Shown here piece after piece: positions 49,770-61,215 of a stretch of 64,000 nucleotides of DNA. Below the pieces are notes generated by a model. The model ran no database searches and was not told the DNA's origin. It saw only the letters and a program-made list of their open reading frames with translations. The position numbers and the translations under genes were made by a program. The stretch is from Dasypus novemcinctus (taxonomy: Eukaryota > Chordata > Mammalia > Cingulata > Dasypodidae), in contig NC_080702.1 of NCBI RefSeq assembly GCF_030445035.2, positions 30,751,843-30,815,842 on the forward strand, written 5' to 3'. Numbering within the stretch: the stretch's first letter is position 1; every line of letters starts with the position of its first letter.

Positions 49770-51535
49770 AAACAAAGTTTTTTAATATATTTTTTATTTT
49801 TAATATCGCAATTTATTTTTTACTTTTAGTTTTTCTAAATTATTTTGTATTCTATTTCTAATCTTTAACACTGTCAATACTATTTCATTTCCCTAATAAT
49901 TGAATTTGGCAATATATTAGGCTTCATTTTTTAAGAAGTTTTGGATCACAGAGAGGTTCAACTATGGCAGGGAGGAGCACTGGTATAGGGTGTCATTGAT
50001 GGGGGAAGCATGGGTGGGAGGGAGTTCTCCAGAGCATGTATAGAGGGTATATCGATATGTTGAGATGTTCGATGGGTATTTTCAGAGTGAACAGAGTTAC
50101 ATATGACAACTAAGGGAGTGCTGAATTCCCATTCCAGGGAATTCTCTCACACTCCTCAGTGCAGTAGCAACAATCCACCAAGTGCAAAGGCAAAGACCGG
50201 GGAAGAAGGATGGTCCAATGATGGGTCCTTGATACTGATGACTATACTTATGCGTCTGTGTGTTTGACATTTCAACTAGGCCTGGGGTTGCAGGCTGCTA
50301 AGAGTTACCTCCTGAGACCCTCCATGTTGTTCAAATGTGGCCACTCTCTAAGCCAAGCTCAGCATGTAAATGCACTCCTTTCCCCAGAGTTGACATGACT
50401 CCTGGGGATAAGCCTCCCTTGCACTGGGGGATTACCACCATCACCATCTGATAATGTAACTAGAAAAAGACCTTGTATAAAAGGGGGAAATGGTAAAAAC
50501 AAATGAGTTTATATGGCTAAAAAACTTCAAACTGAGTTGGGAGGTCATCAGAATGGTCACACTTATGCAAAGCTCAGCAGGACCCCAGAGATAACCTAAG
50601 TAGATACAACCCCAGGTACTGATGCTCCTGAGGGCTACAGAGACACACAGATTCTACACTCATGACAGATGGCTCTGGGGTTCAGTCTCTTGCCAGTGAA
50701 TCTTACTTTGGAATTTGTGCTCCTGTATGGATGGAGCTGGAGTCAGGTGTGACCTCTCTGTACATATCTCTTCTGTCATTTTTACTGGACTTATGGTTGT
50801 TGCTGGGGTTTGTGTATGCTCAGGATACTTGAATCTCTGGATTGTGCAGGTGCAACCTGGGCCCTGATCCTCAGCAGAGTTGCAATACCTACTCTTTGGT
50901 TCATTGGGCTTACACAAGTGAACTGAGGGGGAGGTAAGAATGGCCAACCACCACACCACAGAACTGATAGTATCTACAAATGCAAGCTGTATAATCGCAT
51001 CCATCAACCATGTGGTATCTAAGTCCCCTCCTGATTTAGAGGTGGAGTGAACATCACCATCCCAGAGTCCACAGGGTGGAAGAATATAATATGGATTGGA
51101 GTGGACTTTCTGGTATTCTACTATAGAACTTTTGTGACTCCAGCATTAGAGATAATTGTATCATTGATGTGGAGATGGAGGCCATCAGTGTTCCTGAGGG
51201 CAGGGAGCAGGAGGGAGGTGTGATATGGGGCATTTTCAGGACTCGGTGTTGTCCTGAAATGATATTGCAGAACATTGTTTACCCTGCCATAACCCACTGG
51301 ATGACTGGGGGAGAGTGTGAACTACAATGAAAACTATTTCTCATACAGTGTGGCAGTACTCCAGGCTGTATTCACCAAATGCAATGAATGTGCCTTACTG
51401 ATTAAAGGGATGTTGATGTGGAAGAAGTGGGGTACAGGCTGTTGAGTGAGTTATATGGGAAACGCGTATGGTTTTAACATAACTTTTTGTGTGATCTATC
51501 TTTTTTTAAAAAATACAATAATACAAAATAAAAAA
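49770..51535 (+). mobile_element. L1 3' UTR, sense, 1.75 kb
   Basis: The longest secondary copy of the 3' UTR. It aligns with about 3.78-5.38 kb and shares the landmark TTTTGGATCACAGAG at its start. Confidence 0.85.
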
Positions 51536-51680
51536 TTGTAAACTATAGATTATGTTAGGTATCAATGCTTCAATGTGTATTCATCAATTATAATAAATGT
51601 ACCACATTAATGAAAGATGTTGTTAATGAGGGATGCGGGGGAGAGGGTGCCGTGGGATATATAGAAAAGTTTTACATTTT
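51536..51680 (+). mobile_element. L1 3' terminus, sense, older
   Basis: A short terminal fragment; its continuation appears after the SINE. Confidence 0.6.
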
Positions 51681-51900
51681 GTTTTTTCTTCTCGAGGTAA
51701 CGGGGGTAGGGGATTGAAGCCAGGACCTTATATGTGGGATGCTGTCACTCAAACACTGACCCACACTGACATCCCTGAGAGGGGTTTTTCCTTTTCTTTT
51801 GCTTTTTGTTTGTTTTTGTTTTTCGAGAGGCATCAGGAACTGAACCCGGACCTTTCATTGGAAGTTCGGTACTCAACTGCTTGAACTACCCCCACTCCTA
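51681..51900 (-). mobile_element. Dimeric tRNA-derived SINE, antisense
   Basis: Two tRNA-like heads in complement (GGATTGAAGCC near 51.71 kb and GAACTGAACCC near 51.84 kb), separated by a T-rich linker. The structure mirrors the sense dimer at 17.67 kb. Confidence 0.75.
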
Positions 51901-51942
51901 CGCCCAAATTTTTGATGTAAACGTTCACATAATCTTAATCTT

Positions 51943-51984
51943 TTATATATATATATATATATATATACATATATATGTATATAA
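51943..51984. repeat. (TA)n microsatellite
   Basis: About 20 TA units with short interruptions. Confidence 0.9.
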
Positions 51985-52971
51985 CAAATCATATCTTCAA
52001 GTATATTTTCAAAGTGATATTTATGTACTTTAATGCATCTTTTAAGATCATAAAAATGAAAAAAAGAGGGGCTTTTAAATAATTAGGTACTTTAATAGAT
52101 AGTAAATAGGTAAGTCCCCTAATCCTCCTGGGGTTATGTTGGCACGCAAAGGCTTGAAAGTAGAACTATGAGTTCTGAGAATTTGTTTAAGTTAGATTAG
52201 GGCAAAGTGAGCATCAGAGAAGCGGTTTCTAAAGTCGGTTCTTCAAGGAAGCCAGTCAAATTTAAAACAGGAAGTCTTCCAGACTCACAGACCATGGTCG
52301 CGTGTCCTCCATGGTTGGGCTTGCAAGTATCTGTGCCTGGAGAAGGAAATCTCAAAGGCTTCTGCCAGATAAGGAGAAACATGACAATGGTGATAGATGA
52401 TGAAAACTATCTGGGTGCTATTTTTCATGATTGTGACCTGACCTGTCCTTGGCTAGACTCCTAGGTTGTTTTCCCACAGTGTCTACAGTGGAGAGCAGGG
52501 AAGAGATTTCAAGAAGGACTTTATTGAACTTATATTTCATTCTCAAGGGAGGAGTTGGTGAAATTGATTCTGAGGGCAAACTTGGGAATTTAATAGGGAT
52601 TTCTCATTTTACCAACTATTCTATGTTTGCTAGGAGATTGGGTAACCAAAGTCTCACAGAACTTGGATGTGCTAAAACTTTGTCATGCAGTCTTTAGGCT
52701 TTGTATGGGCCATGGAATGATATGAAGGATAAGAACATTATTGTTGAAAATTGCTATCAGTCAGGTCAGCTTGATTCTGATGGGTGTTTATTTTCCTCTC
52801 TGCTTAGGATAAGACCTGGAACCTAGTAAGTAGTCCTTACATGTTGGCCTACTGGATTTATTTAATGGTGTAATGATTTATACCATTTATTTCCTGGTTT
52901 TTATGAAAATGTTAGCAGTTGTAGTTGGAGATTGAGTCTCCTCTTTCATGTGCTTATTTTTTCTGCTCCAG
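51985..52971. other. Unique sequence upstream of the ADGRE-like relic
   Basis: Low repeat content. The first exon and promoter of the ADGRE-like gene might lie here, but I could not identify a start-codon exon. Open frames at 52.2-52.7 kb have no family signature. Confidence 0.45.
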
Positions 52972-53025
52972 GGCTCTTGGTGTTCCTGCTATTGCCATTG
53001 GGAGCTGCAGCCCAGAAACCTACAG
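52972..53025 (+). pseudogene. ADGRE-like (EMR/CD97) pseudogene, signal-peptide exon
   Basis: ADGRE genes encode adhesion GPCRs of myeloid cells with N-terminal EGF-like repeats. This 54-base exon sits between a pyrimidine-rich acceptor (TTCTGCTCCAG) and a good donor (GTGAGT). It encodes LLVFLLLPLGAAAQKPT, the hydrophobic core and cleavage region of a signal peptide, similar in layout to the start of human EMR3. It ends in phase 1, which matches the next exon. This exon is undamaged; the gene is called broken because of the two downstream exons. The preceding ATG exon was not found. Confidence 0.7.
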
Positions 53026-53285
53026 GTGAGTTTGTGCAGCAATCTTCATTAGTCACTTAAGTTGGGGAGCAAATCCTGGGCACAGAAAGGGGTGGCATGG
53101 GACAAGGGGTTGAAACTGCTTCTGAGGCTCAGGGACACTCTTCCTCTGGGGATCAGAGAAACCATCCTTTCCAATCCAAACACTTAGATTTCCCTAATCT
53201 TCTAAAGAGCAACCACTCCCCCCCCCTCTGCTCTCTGGTCCCCAGGGGTCAGGGGGCCTCCTCCAGTCCTTGGGTCTTCCCACAG

Positions 53286-53398
53286 TGCCCTGTGCCTCCT
53301 GGGCTTCCACATGTGTCAACATCAGCACCTGTCACTGGATCCAGGATTTGCACCCCCGTCTGGGGAGATCAGCAGCAGCTATGAGGAGCTCTGCAAAG
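53286..53398 (+). pseudogene. ADGRE-like pseudogene, first EGF-like exon, frameshifted
   Basis: Acceptor TTCCCACAG and donor GTACAG flank a 113-base exon. Entering in the phase left by the previous exon it reads PCASWASTCVNISTCH, the C-A-x4-5-C-V-N-x-T-x-C pattern of the first EGF-like module in EMR2/EMR3/CD97. After a missing base near 53336-53340 it resumes as DPGFAPPSGE to YEELCK. The lost base falls at a cysteine codon. The length (113 rather than a phase-keeping 114) confirms the shift. It ends in phase 1, compatible with the next EGF exon. Confidence 0.78.
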
Positions 53399-53559
53399 GT
53401 ACAGACGCCTGGGGACGGGAGGGGGACAGCAAAGATGTGGGGTTCCCTATGTCCTCTTCCCTTGAGCACAGCAAAGCTTTTGGGATAGACAGAGAAGACA
53501 GAGTGGGAAAGTGTGATGGAAGTGCACAGTTTTCCTGATCAATAGGTGTTAGGCGGAGA

Positions 53560-53770
53560 GCTGAGCCCTTGGAGCTGGGCTATTTGGTTCATGGTCAGGC
53601 TCGAATATGAACTACCTTTGACCTAGAAGAGATACTTTCACCTCTCTTTGACCAAGTTTACTTATTTGTGAATGGGGGATAATGATTAAAACTATCCAAG
53701 GTGGAGATTTAAAATTTATGTATGTAAAGGATAGGTGCAGTATAAACTGTTAACAAACACAAACAATTAC
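53560..53770 (+). repeat. MIR relic, sense
   Basis: The MIR core pattern is visible (GACCAAGTTTACTTATTTGTGAATGGGG-like, in diverged form, at 53.65-53.69 kb), in the intron after the first EGF exon. Confidence 0.55.
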
Positions 53771-53774
53771 CATT

Positions 53775-53906
53775 ATTATTGCCAATATTATTGTTTTCCT
53801 TGTGCAAGCAAAAGAGGATAAATAGTGGAAATAACAAGAAATTATTGCCAATATTATTGTTTTCCTTGTGCAAGCAAAAGAGGATAAATAGTGGAAATAA
53901 CAAGAA
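53775..53906 (+). repeat. Perfect 66-base tandem duplication
   Basis: Bases 53775-53840 are repeated without change at 53841-53906. The second copy leads into an L1 3' end. Confidence 0.95.
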
Positions 53907-54170
53907 AAGAGACTCTATTCCTGGATGACCTTGCAAGGAATATATACAGGTCATTACATATTGTGTCATAAATAACAAAATTATGTGGGACAGAGTGAAG
54001 ACTATAATGCACCTTCACTGGTAGTGGTTTGATATCTTTTCAGCAATTGCAACAAACATACCACACTAAGGAAGGGTGTTGTTAAAATGGAAAAGTGGGT
54101 GAATGGAGTGGGACATTTGGGAATCCCCTATATTTTTAGGTAACGTTCAGATAATGTAAAGTTTCTTTTA
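53907..54170 (+). mobile_element. L1 3' end, sense
   Basis: About 260 bases of old L1 3' UTR; a (GA)n run takes the place of its poly(A) tail. Confidence 0.7.
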
Positions 54171-54171
<1 letters not shown>

Positions 54172-54209
<38 letters not shown>

Positions 54210-54210
54210 A
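54172..54210. repeat. (GA)n microsatellite
   Basis: About 19 GA units with one interruption. Confidence 0.95.
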
Positions 54211-55233
54211 ACGAACCAACCAATAAATAAATAAATAAATATTGGAAGTAGATGATTAAAAACGAGAACTAGAGAGAGAGAATTCCCCAAAGCCTGGACG
54301 CTCAGGACTCTCCCACCAGCTGGATTTCTCCAGGAACAAATAAGAGGGTAGACTCCAGATCCAAGTTTATAACCAAGGGAGTTTTATTCTTCAGCAATAA
54401 AGGGTCATAGAAGGAAATTGTATCATTTTTACACCAGGAAATACTCTGTGTTATAAAAAATAATCTTATATTTGTATTTCTTGTTAAAGGAAGGTATCCC
54501 TGATATGTGTGAAAAGATGAGAAAAGAAACATCCCAAAAGTCTTACAGTTTTGGGTGTAGTGGATTTATGTGTGATTGTTTTTGCTTTCCTTTCTTACAG
54601 TTTCTTTATTTTCTCAATGATCATGTGCTATTGAAAATCTTGAGGAAGGGTAGATTTAATCAGTAAAACATGTCGCCCCTGCCCCACTCATCTGAGACCT
54701 TAGGATATTCCTAGAGTTTTGTTTTGAGGGTTACCATGTCAAAAGGTTATATGCAGATAAGTGAACATGGCAGGAAATTGCTGCTGCAAACAGAACTGGA
54801 CTCAAGCTGCTTTCTGTGAGACACTTTCTGGTTAGAGCATTTCCCACTCTTGCATCTTCCCCATCCACACACTTAAATCCCAACTATCCCCCACCTGACT
54901 CTATCTCATCAGTCAACCCTGAGGACACATCTCAGCCATGGCCTCAGGCACGAGAGCAATGTGTGGGAAGCCCCACTGCCCAGGTGGTAACTGGAAAGGG
55001 TTCAGTGGGGAATCCCTTCTTGCCGCCTCCTCTCCTGTCTGGTGCTGGTGCACAGAGCCATGGTCAGGAGACTCAGGAGGGATGTCTGCCATAGCAGAGA
55101 GGAGAATTCCAATTGGGAAGAGATCAGACACCTGCCCTGAGCCATCGTCAACCTGTGAGTCCTTTTGGGCTCTAAAAGCCTTTGGCCCCTTGAACAGAAT
55201 ATACAGGGGTACGGGGTGAAGCATTTGATCCTC
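54211..55233. other. Intronic unique sequence of the ADGRE-like relic
   Basis: Least repetitive part of the window. No further EGF-type cysteine pattern with splice sites was found. Several overlapping frames at 54.8-55.2 kb are open on both strands because of GC content, not homology. Confidence 0.45.
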
Positions 55234-55295
55234 TTTTATATATATATGTGTATGTATGTCCAGATATGTATATGTGTGTATATATATATATATTA
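55234..55295. repeat. (TA)n/(TG)n microsatellite
   Basis: Mixed TATG and TA units. Confidence 0.85.
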
Positions 55296-55324
55296 ATATA
55301 AATTACTCTAGATATTCAAGCAGA

Positions 55325-55715
55325 AAGATATTCTTAATTTTAAAAACAAACTTTTTATAGAGATTTTAGTTTTAGAGAAAAATTTCACGGAAACAAATCT
55401 TCCCCTTCCCCCCAACATACATTATTTTCCTTGTTTCTATCATCTTACAATAGTCAGGTATATTTGTTACAATTGATAAACAAACACATACATTATTAGT
55501 AATGGAAGTGTAGAGTTTACTTTGAGGTTCACACTTTGTGTTGCACAGTTCTAATTCTGTGGGTTTGACTAACAGAAAATGTCATGTATCCCCCAATAGG
55601 TCACCATACAGAATAATTTCATTGCCATAAACATGTGTCATACCACCCATATAACAACATTCTTCCCTCACCTGAACGCCTAGTAACCATTAATTTTTTC
55701 TATCATCTCTGTAGA
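55325..55715 (-). mobile_element. Old L1 3' UTR, antisense
   Basis: Complement of an ancient L1 3' UTR, recognisable from the TTGTTACAATTGAT and TCATGTATCC segments. Confidence 0.65.
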
Positions 55716-56466
55716 TTAGCCTCATCCCTGAGCTGTGAATCATTCTTGTGTAGTTCAGCTCTTCTGGGCTCTAAAAGCCTTTGGCTTATATTTAGTCAAT
55801 GGCATCTAGCCTCTGCTCTGAGCTACCTGAAGGGGACCTGGTCCATGGCTTTCTCCTCTTGATTTAGCAATCAGGGATGGATAAAATAAATCCTCTCCTT
55901 GTTTTAAGCTATGACCACATCCCGCTGGTTTGTCATTCCTCATCCATGACTTGCTCAAATAAGGGATGGGTTCATCCCTGGGGCATGGGAGAGAGAGACA
56001 GCAGACAACCATAGAAGTATGGTGTGGCCAAAACAATTTCTTTCCAGGGGGGCATGATGAAAGCGCCGGTCCTCCACACCCAACTCAGTATGTGACGTTA
56101 GGAGTTGGGTAGTGACTAGTCCATGGATATAGAGCTCTGCATGGGCCCCTCTGACCAAAGGATCAAGGGATGGGATGGGCCACCAGGGCTTCAGCCCCAC
56201 ACAGCCAGGAGCCAGTTTGGAGGCTCTAGTTTGTACCTCTGCTTGTCTTGTAAGAACTTGGGAGGGGGATGCAGTGTTTACCACTCAAACCCCCGCTTGG
56301 CACTTGCCCATTGTTTCCCAATCAGGGGTGCCAGCCAGGGGCCTGAGTTGTGCTAAGGGCCTGTCAGGAATTGTTAGGTCCAGTGACCACCTGGTGATAG
56401 CCCAGTCTCAGCTATGCAGGTGCTGAGATTAATTCTTCATAAAAGACACTGATTAATAATTCACTG
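55716..56466. other. Intronic spacer
   Basis: No repeat or exon recognised. Open frames on both strands lack homology signals. Confidence 0.4.
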
Positions 56467-56478
56467 ACTAATTCTTTT

Positions 56479-56599
56479 TACATTTATTTTAGTTATTTAT
56501 TTTATTTCTTCTTCTTCTTTATTTTCTTTTAAATTTTATATTAAAAAATATGAGGTCCCCATATACCCCCACCCCACCCACATCACCCCTCCCACATGA
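56479..56599 (-). mobile_element. Short L1 3' end with 12-base target duplication
   Basis: 121 bases of antisense L1 3' UTR with a T-rich start, flanked by perfect ACTAATTCTTTT (56467-56478 and 56600-56611). It lies about 120 bases before the second EGF exon. Confidence 0.9.
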
Positions 56600-56721
56600 A
56601 CTAATTCTTTTAAAGTCAAAGCATGGTATCAGACTCCTTGTAGGAGGCACAGGTTAGAGGCTGGAATCTCTGTCATGAATCTTGTCTTTGGGAGGTGGCT
56701 CTTTGCCCTCTTGTGTTCCAG

Positions 56722-56872
56722 GCATCAATGAATGTGCACCACCCACGGCAACATCCTGTGGGGTATCGGCACTGTGAAAAAACTTAGAGGGGAGTTATCA
56801 TTGCATTTGCAGACCAGGATAGGAGCTCCATTCTGGGGAGAAATGTTCAGGAATGAGTGTGAGAACAGGCAA
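56722..56872 (+). pseudogene. ADGRE-like pseudogene, second (calcium-binding) EGF-like exon, with stops
   Basis: Acceptor TTGTGTTCCAG opens a 151-base exon; entered in phase 1 it reads GINECAPPTATSCG, the calcium-binding EGF start seen as DINECAPP in EMR2/CD97. A TGA at 56775-56777 replaces the third cysteine. Then KNLEGSYHCICRPG follows, and a TAG at 56820-56822 replaces the conserved aromatic residue after PG. One extra base near 56837-56841 shifts frame, after which MFRNECENRQ ends at a GTAAGA donor. Intact family exons are about 156 bases. The two stops and the shift make this a pseudogene. Later ADGRE exons (GAIN domain, seven TM) were not found. Confidence 0.85.
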
Positions 56873-57689
56873 GTAAGAATCCCAGCATCATGCATCTTCC
56901 CCTCCATCAGGTTTTGGGGTCATCATTTCAATACCCACAGTATCCTTGGAGCAGAGCCCTGCTGACACATGCAGTGCTGTGCTTTGAGACAGGACAGGTG
57001 TTCTGTGTGCCTGGCCCATTAGCACCGAGGGCAGGGCAGCCTGAGGGTCAAGGACATGAACTCTGGGTCCAGGAACCCTGGGGTCAGGTCCAGGCTTTGT
57101 CTCCCGTTTGCTGGTGACATTGGCAAATCACTTCAACTCTCTGAGCCTCAGTTTACCCATCTTTAAAATGTGAAAAATAAGTGATGGCTATTGGAAGGAT
57201 GCATGAAATGAAAAGTTACTTAATAGGCCTGCACACTGTAGGCCCTACAACATGTCTTTGCGACACATCTTTCTTAAGAGCTGCCCAGGGAGAGGAAGGC
57301 AGCAAGGTCAGGCTCTTCTGGAGTTATACTCTGGGCTGGTACTCAGAAAAACCTGCCTCCACACAGCCGGCTCCACTGCTGTCCAGCAGAGGCAATGCCT
57401 CCAGCATCACAAGCCTTCGTACCCCTTCACCACCTCGTGGGGGCTGCAAGTGAGGGAGGGGGCTTTAGGCATTCAGAGGGGCATGGGGGTGGGGAGGCAG
57501 TATGCAGGCTGGATCCATGCTTCACCCAGAGAGAGGGATTTAGTGGAGTCTAGAGAGCAGGGTGATGAGGGTGGGAAGGTGGGATGTGAGGACATGACTG
57601 GGTTCAAATAGGACATCCCTGCTGCAGAGAGAAGGAGCCTCAGCCTGGTGCCAACCCTTCTTTCCTGGCCCCACTGCCAATTACAGAAT
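56873..57689. other. Unique sequence downstream of the EGF exon
   Basis: Apart from the MIR at about 57.04-57.25 kb, nothing is recognised. The GC-rich stretch at 57.27-57.6 kb has open frames without family motifs. Confidence 0.45.
57036..57246 (+). repeat. MIR, sense, near full length
   Basis: The conserved MIR core is plain at 57.12-57.17 kb (AAATCACTTCAACTCTCTG then AGCCTCAGTTTACCC), with flanking arms on both sides. Confidence 0.88.
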
Positions 57690-58880
57690 TATAAAGTGAA
57701 ATTGGGGTGATTGTTAGATATTGCAGATATTAAGACAATTATGGGTGAATACTGTGAAAATTGTATGCCAAAAATCTAGATAATCTAGAAGTAATGGGCA
57801 AGTTCCTAGAAACACACAACTTACATGAATTAACTCAAGAAGAAACAAAAGATCTCCACAGACTTTTAACAAATTACGAGTTTCAACCAGTAATCAAAAA
57901 CCTCCCAATAAAGAGAAGTTCAAGACCTGAGAGCTTTAAAGTAGAAGTCTATCAAACATTCAAAGAAGAATTAATTTTAGTACGTCTTAAACTCTTCCAA
58001 ATTGAATACAAGGTATCTCTTTCTAAATCATTCCATGAGGCTAAAGTTACAGTGATAGCATTTAAATAAAGACTTAACAAGGAGAGAAAATCAAGGGTCA
58101 TTTTCTCTTATGAATATAGACGCAAAAACCCTAAAAAAACTAGAGTGTGGAATCCATGACCAAGTGGCATTTATCCCAAGATGCAAGCATTATCAACATA
58201 AGAAAATATATGAATATAATAGAACACATAATGTAATCATGGGGAAAATCATATGAAAGTATCTATTGATGCAGAAAATGCATTTGGCAGAATTCAATGC
58301 CCTTTCATGTTAAAAACACTCAGAAAAATAAGAATACAAGGTAAATTCCTCAACATGTTAAGAGTCATATAACTTTATATGAAAAGAGTGAAATCCTTCC
58401 TCTTGACAAATGGAACAACAAGCATGCCTACTTTCACTATAACTATACAGTATTGTACTGTAAGTCCCTATCAGAAAAGTTATGCAATTAACCTAAGAGA
58501 AAGGCCTCCAAATTGGACAAGAAGAAGGAAAACATACTGCATTCCACAATGACATGATCCGTTATATAGAAAATACAAACCTTCAAAAAGAAAATTTCTA
58601 CAACTCATAAATGAATCCAGCCAAATGCAAGATTAACATCCAAAAAATCAGTTGTATTTTATTCCCTAGCAATTAATATTCCAAACTGGATATTAAGAAT
58701 ATTTCATTCATAATAACATCTAAGGGAATAAAATAGGTAGTGATAATTTTTGTAAAGACATATATACTGAAAACTACAAAACACTGCTGCAAGAAATTTA
58801 AAAAAATAAAAGGAAGTAATAAGGCATCCTGTGTTCAAAGATAGGAAAAATTAAATTTATTAAGGTGCCTATAATACTAA
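57690..58880 (+). mobile_element. Old L1 ORF2, sense, degraded
   Basis: ORF2 reverse transcriptase region, more diverged than the 0-2.8 kb element. 57761-58069 stays open and aligns with residues just before and within the SPGPDGF block (here SSRPESF). Many shifts follow; the GTGGCATTTATCCCAAGATG and GATGCAGAAAATGCATTTGG segments are at about 58.16 and 58.27 kb. The catalytic region is degraded and there is no functional frame. Confidence 0.8.
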
Positions 58881-59603
58881 GTGCCTGACAATAATCCCTC
58901 ATTGCCACAGAGGTTCATTCCCAGGCACACTCGGGGGGGGGGGGGAGGGGGAATGTAGTGCATTTATATGATGAGATTGTCTTTGAGATAGGCCACATTG
59001 AGCAACGAGGATGTTTTCATGAGATAACTCATAGGTAGTATATAATACTAGGACAAGTTTCGGTTTCACAGGAAAAGGTTCAGTCATCAATACCTTGGAC
59101 CTGGTGTAATGGTCTGTCTTCCTTCACTAGGCACTGCCTTTGTACCTGGGGATTTCTTGAAGTTCTATTAGAGAATACAGCAGAACTTCCAAGGATGGGA
59201 ATTCAATATTCTTTAGGATAGTATATGACTTTCCACCCAATGAGTCAATGACCCATGAACACTTGAACACATTCATAAGCCCTAGAGGCATGTCCCCTGT
59301 GCACCCATCCACACATCCCCACATCACCAACACCCCACACCAGTGATCCTCCCCTTTCACAGTTGTGAGCCTTCCATTATCCAAAACTTCCCCCCAAAAA
59401 GCCCCAAAAGTAGCCAAATAAAATAATAAGAAAATGAAACAATTGTTTTAAAAAATAACAAATAAAATACAAAATTTTAAAAATTGATATAATGTAATTT
59501 TTTAGACTTTGCCTTTCATCACTCTAAGATTTGTTGTCTTGTATGTACAGTGACAATTTGTTTCTTACATTCTTCCAGTGTCATTACTTCCTTTCTTATA
59601 AAA
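58881..59603 (-). mobile_element. L1 3' UTR fragment, antisense
   Basis: Complement of a 3' UTR segment matching the complement of about 3.78-4.1 and 49.93-50.2 kb, up to about 59.48 kb. A G-run lies at 58930-58948. An AT-rich join follows. Confidence 0.65.
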
Positions 59604-59935
59604 GATTTATTTTATTTATTTATCCCCCCTTGACACTTTTCCACTGCCTCTTCTCTGTGTCCATTCACCGTGTGTTCTTCTGTGTCTGCTTGTCTCCCTT
59701 TGCTGTATCATCTGGCTGCACAAGCTCTCCACTGGTCGTGGTCCTCAGGTCTCTGCAGCAAGGGCCACCAGCTTTCTGTGGGTGTGGGCTGTCAGCTCTC
59801 TGTGGGCACAGGCTGTCCGTTCTCCATGGGAGCAGAACAGCTTGCCTTCACAAGGAGGCCCAGGGAAGCGAACCCAGGGCCTCCCATATGATAGACATGA
59901 GCCCAATCAGTTGAGCCACATCTGCTTCCCTCTTT
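59604..59935 (-). mobile_element. tRNA-derived SINE (DAS type), older copy
   Basis: T-rich start and a tRNA-like head at the right end, with the B-box complement degraded (GCGAACCC near 59.87 kb). Internally diverged, with repeated TCTGTGGG units. Overlapping open frames are SINE sequence. Confidence 0.82.
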
Positions 59936-60975
59936 ATTTATTTTTTACTTTCAAAGAATTGCAAATGAGTCAGCAGGTAATTCAAGAGATTATGCTTATG
60001 CACATATCAGCAGGATCTCTTTGACTGCCACAGTAAACAGTGCCACAATCAGTGAGTTTCTGGAAACTATTGACATCCAGACACTTTAAACAGTGCACAC
60101 AAGATCAGGCATTCAGCACCTTGTCTGTGGGCTCTAAACATCTAGACACTATAAGCAGTACAGACAAGCTAAGAAATTTGGTACCCTATCAGTGGTGTTT
60201 CCCTAATTTGGCTCTTCTACCCCTTTATATTGAACATATAATTAGCACTATACTTGTTAAATATATGGTCCAGAGACTTGAACCTTTGGTCTGTTCATAT
60301 TCCAGTTAAGCCCTGATTTTCAGCAGAGCTGCAACACCTACTCTCCAGTTCATTGGACTCACCCAGGACAACTAAGAAGGAGATGGTGAAGCACAACACC
60401 CATCCCAAGAAACAGAGTGTGTCTGCAATGGCAAGGAAGATAGTTTCAACCATTTTCCCATGGAATCTAAGCCGCCTCTCAATTAGAATCAGAATGGGCA
60501 TCACCATTCCCATTTCCTCAAGAGGGTGAAAGGAACAATGGAGTAAAATGGATTGTTTTTATTCTATTTTAGACTTGTTATTATTCTAGTAATGGAAAAA
60601 GTTCTGTCATTGATGTAAAGGCATTGACCATCAGTGGTCCTACAGGGAGGGGAGTATAAATGTAATATGGGGATATTTTATGACATTTGGATTGTCCTGC
60701 ATGACATTGCAATAACAGATACTGGCCATTAAATATTTTGCCATAACCTACAAAATTGTGTGCTATAGAGTGTAAACTATAATGTAAACTATACTCCATA
60801 ATTAACAGCAATGCTTCAAAATGTGTTCATATATTGTAACTAATTTACCACACGCATGAAGGATGATGTTATTTTGGGAAAATATGGGAGGGGCAGGGGC
60901 AAGACATATGAGAATCCCTTATATTTTTTATATAACATTAATGTAATCTAAGTCTTCTTTAAAAATTAAAAAATA
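59936..60975 (+). mobile_element. L1 3' UTR, sense
   Basis: Old 3' UTR copy aligned with 49.0-49.75 kb, with an A-rich end at about 60.97 kb. Together with the antisense piece before it, this could be one L1 with an inverted 5' part. Confidence 0.7.
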
Positions 60976-61215
60976 TATATATATCTGAATATGGGTGACA
61001 GTTATATTGCAATATTTTCATCAGTTGTAAAAAAATTACCACGGCAATGCTAAGTATCATTAATAGGGGGTTATAACGGGTAGGGTACTTTTCTTTTTAC
61101 ATTACTGAAAGCATTCTAAAATTCATTGTAGTGATAAATGTAAAATGATGTGATTAACTGACAGCCATGGATTGTACACTATGGAAAGATTTATGGTGTG
61201 TGAATAACACTAAAT
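60976..61215 (+). mobile_element. L1 3' terminus, sense, short and old
   Basis: Low-quality match to L1 3' termini; no gene. Confidence 0.4.

Noticed and set aside
54816-55224. Overlapping GC-rich frames of 92-103 codons on both strands
   Set aside because: No homology signal, no clear splice sites, and openness on both strands suggests composition only.
56479-56599. Pyrimidine-rich tract that could serve as a distal acceptor for the EGF exon
   Set aside because: It is the T-rich start of an L1 insertion with a perfect target duplication; the exon has its own adjacent acceptor.
57761-58069. 102-codon frame
   Set aside because: Old L1 ORF2 fragment, broken on both sides.
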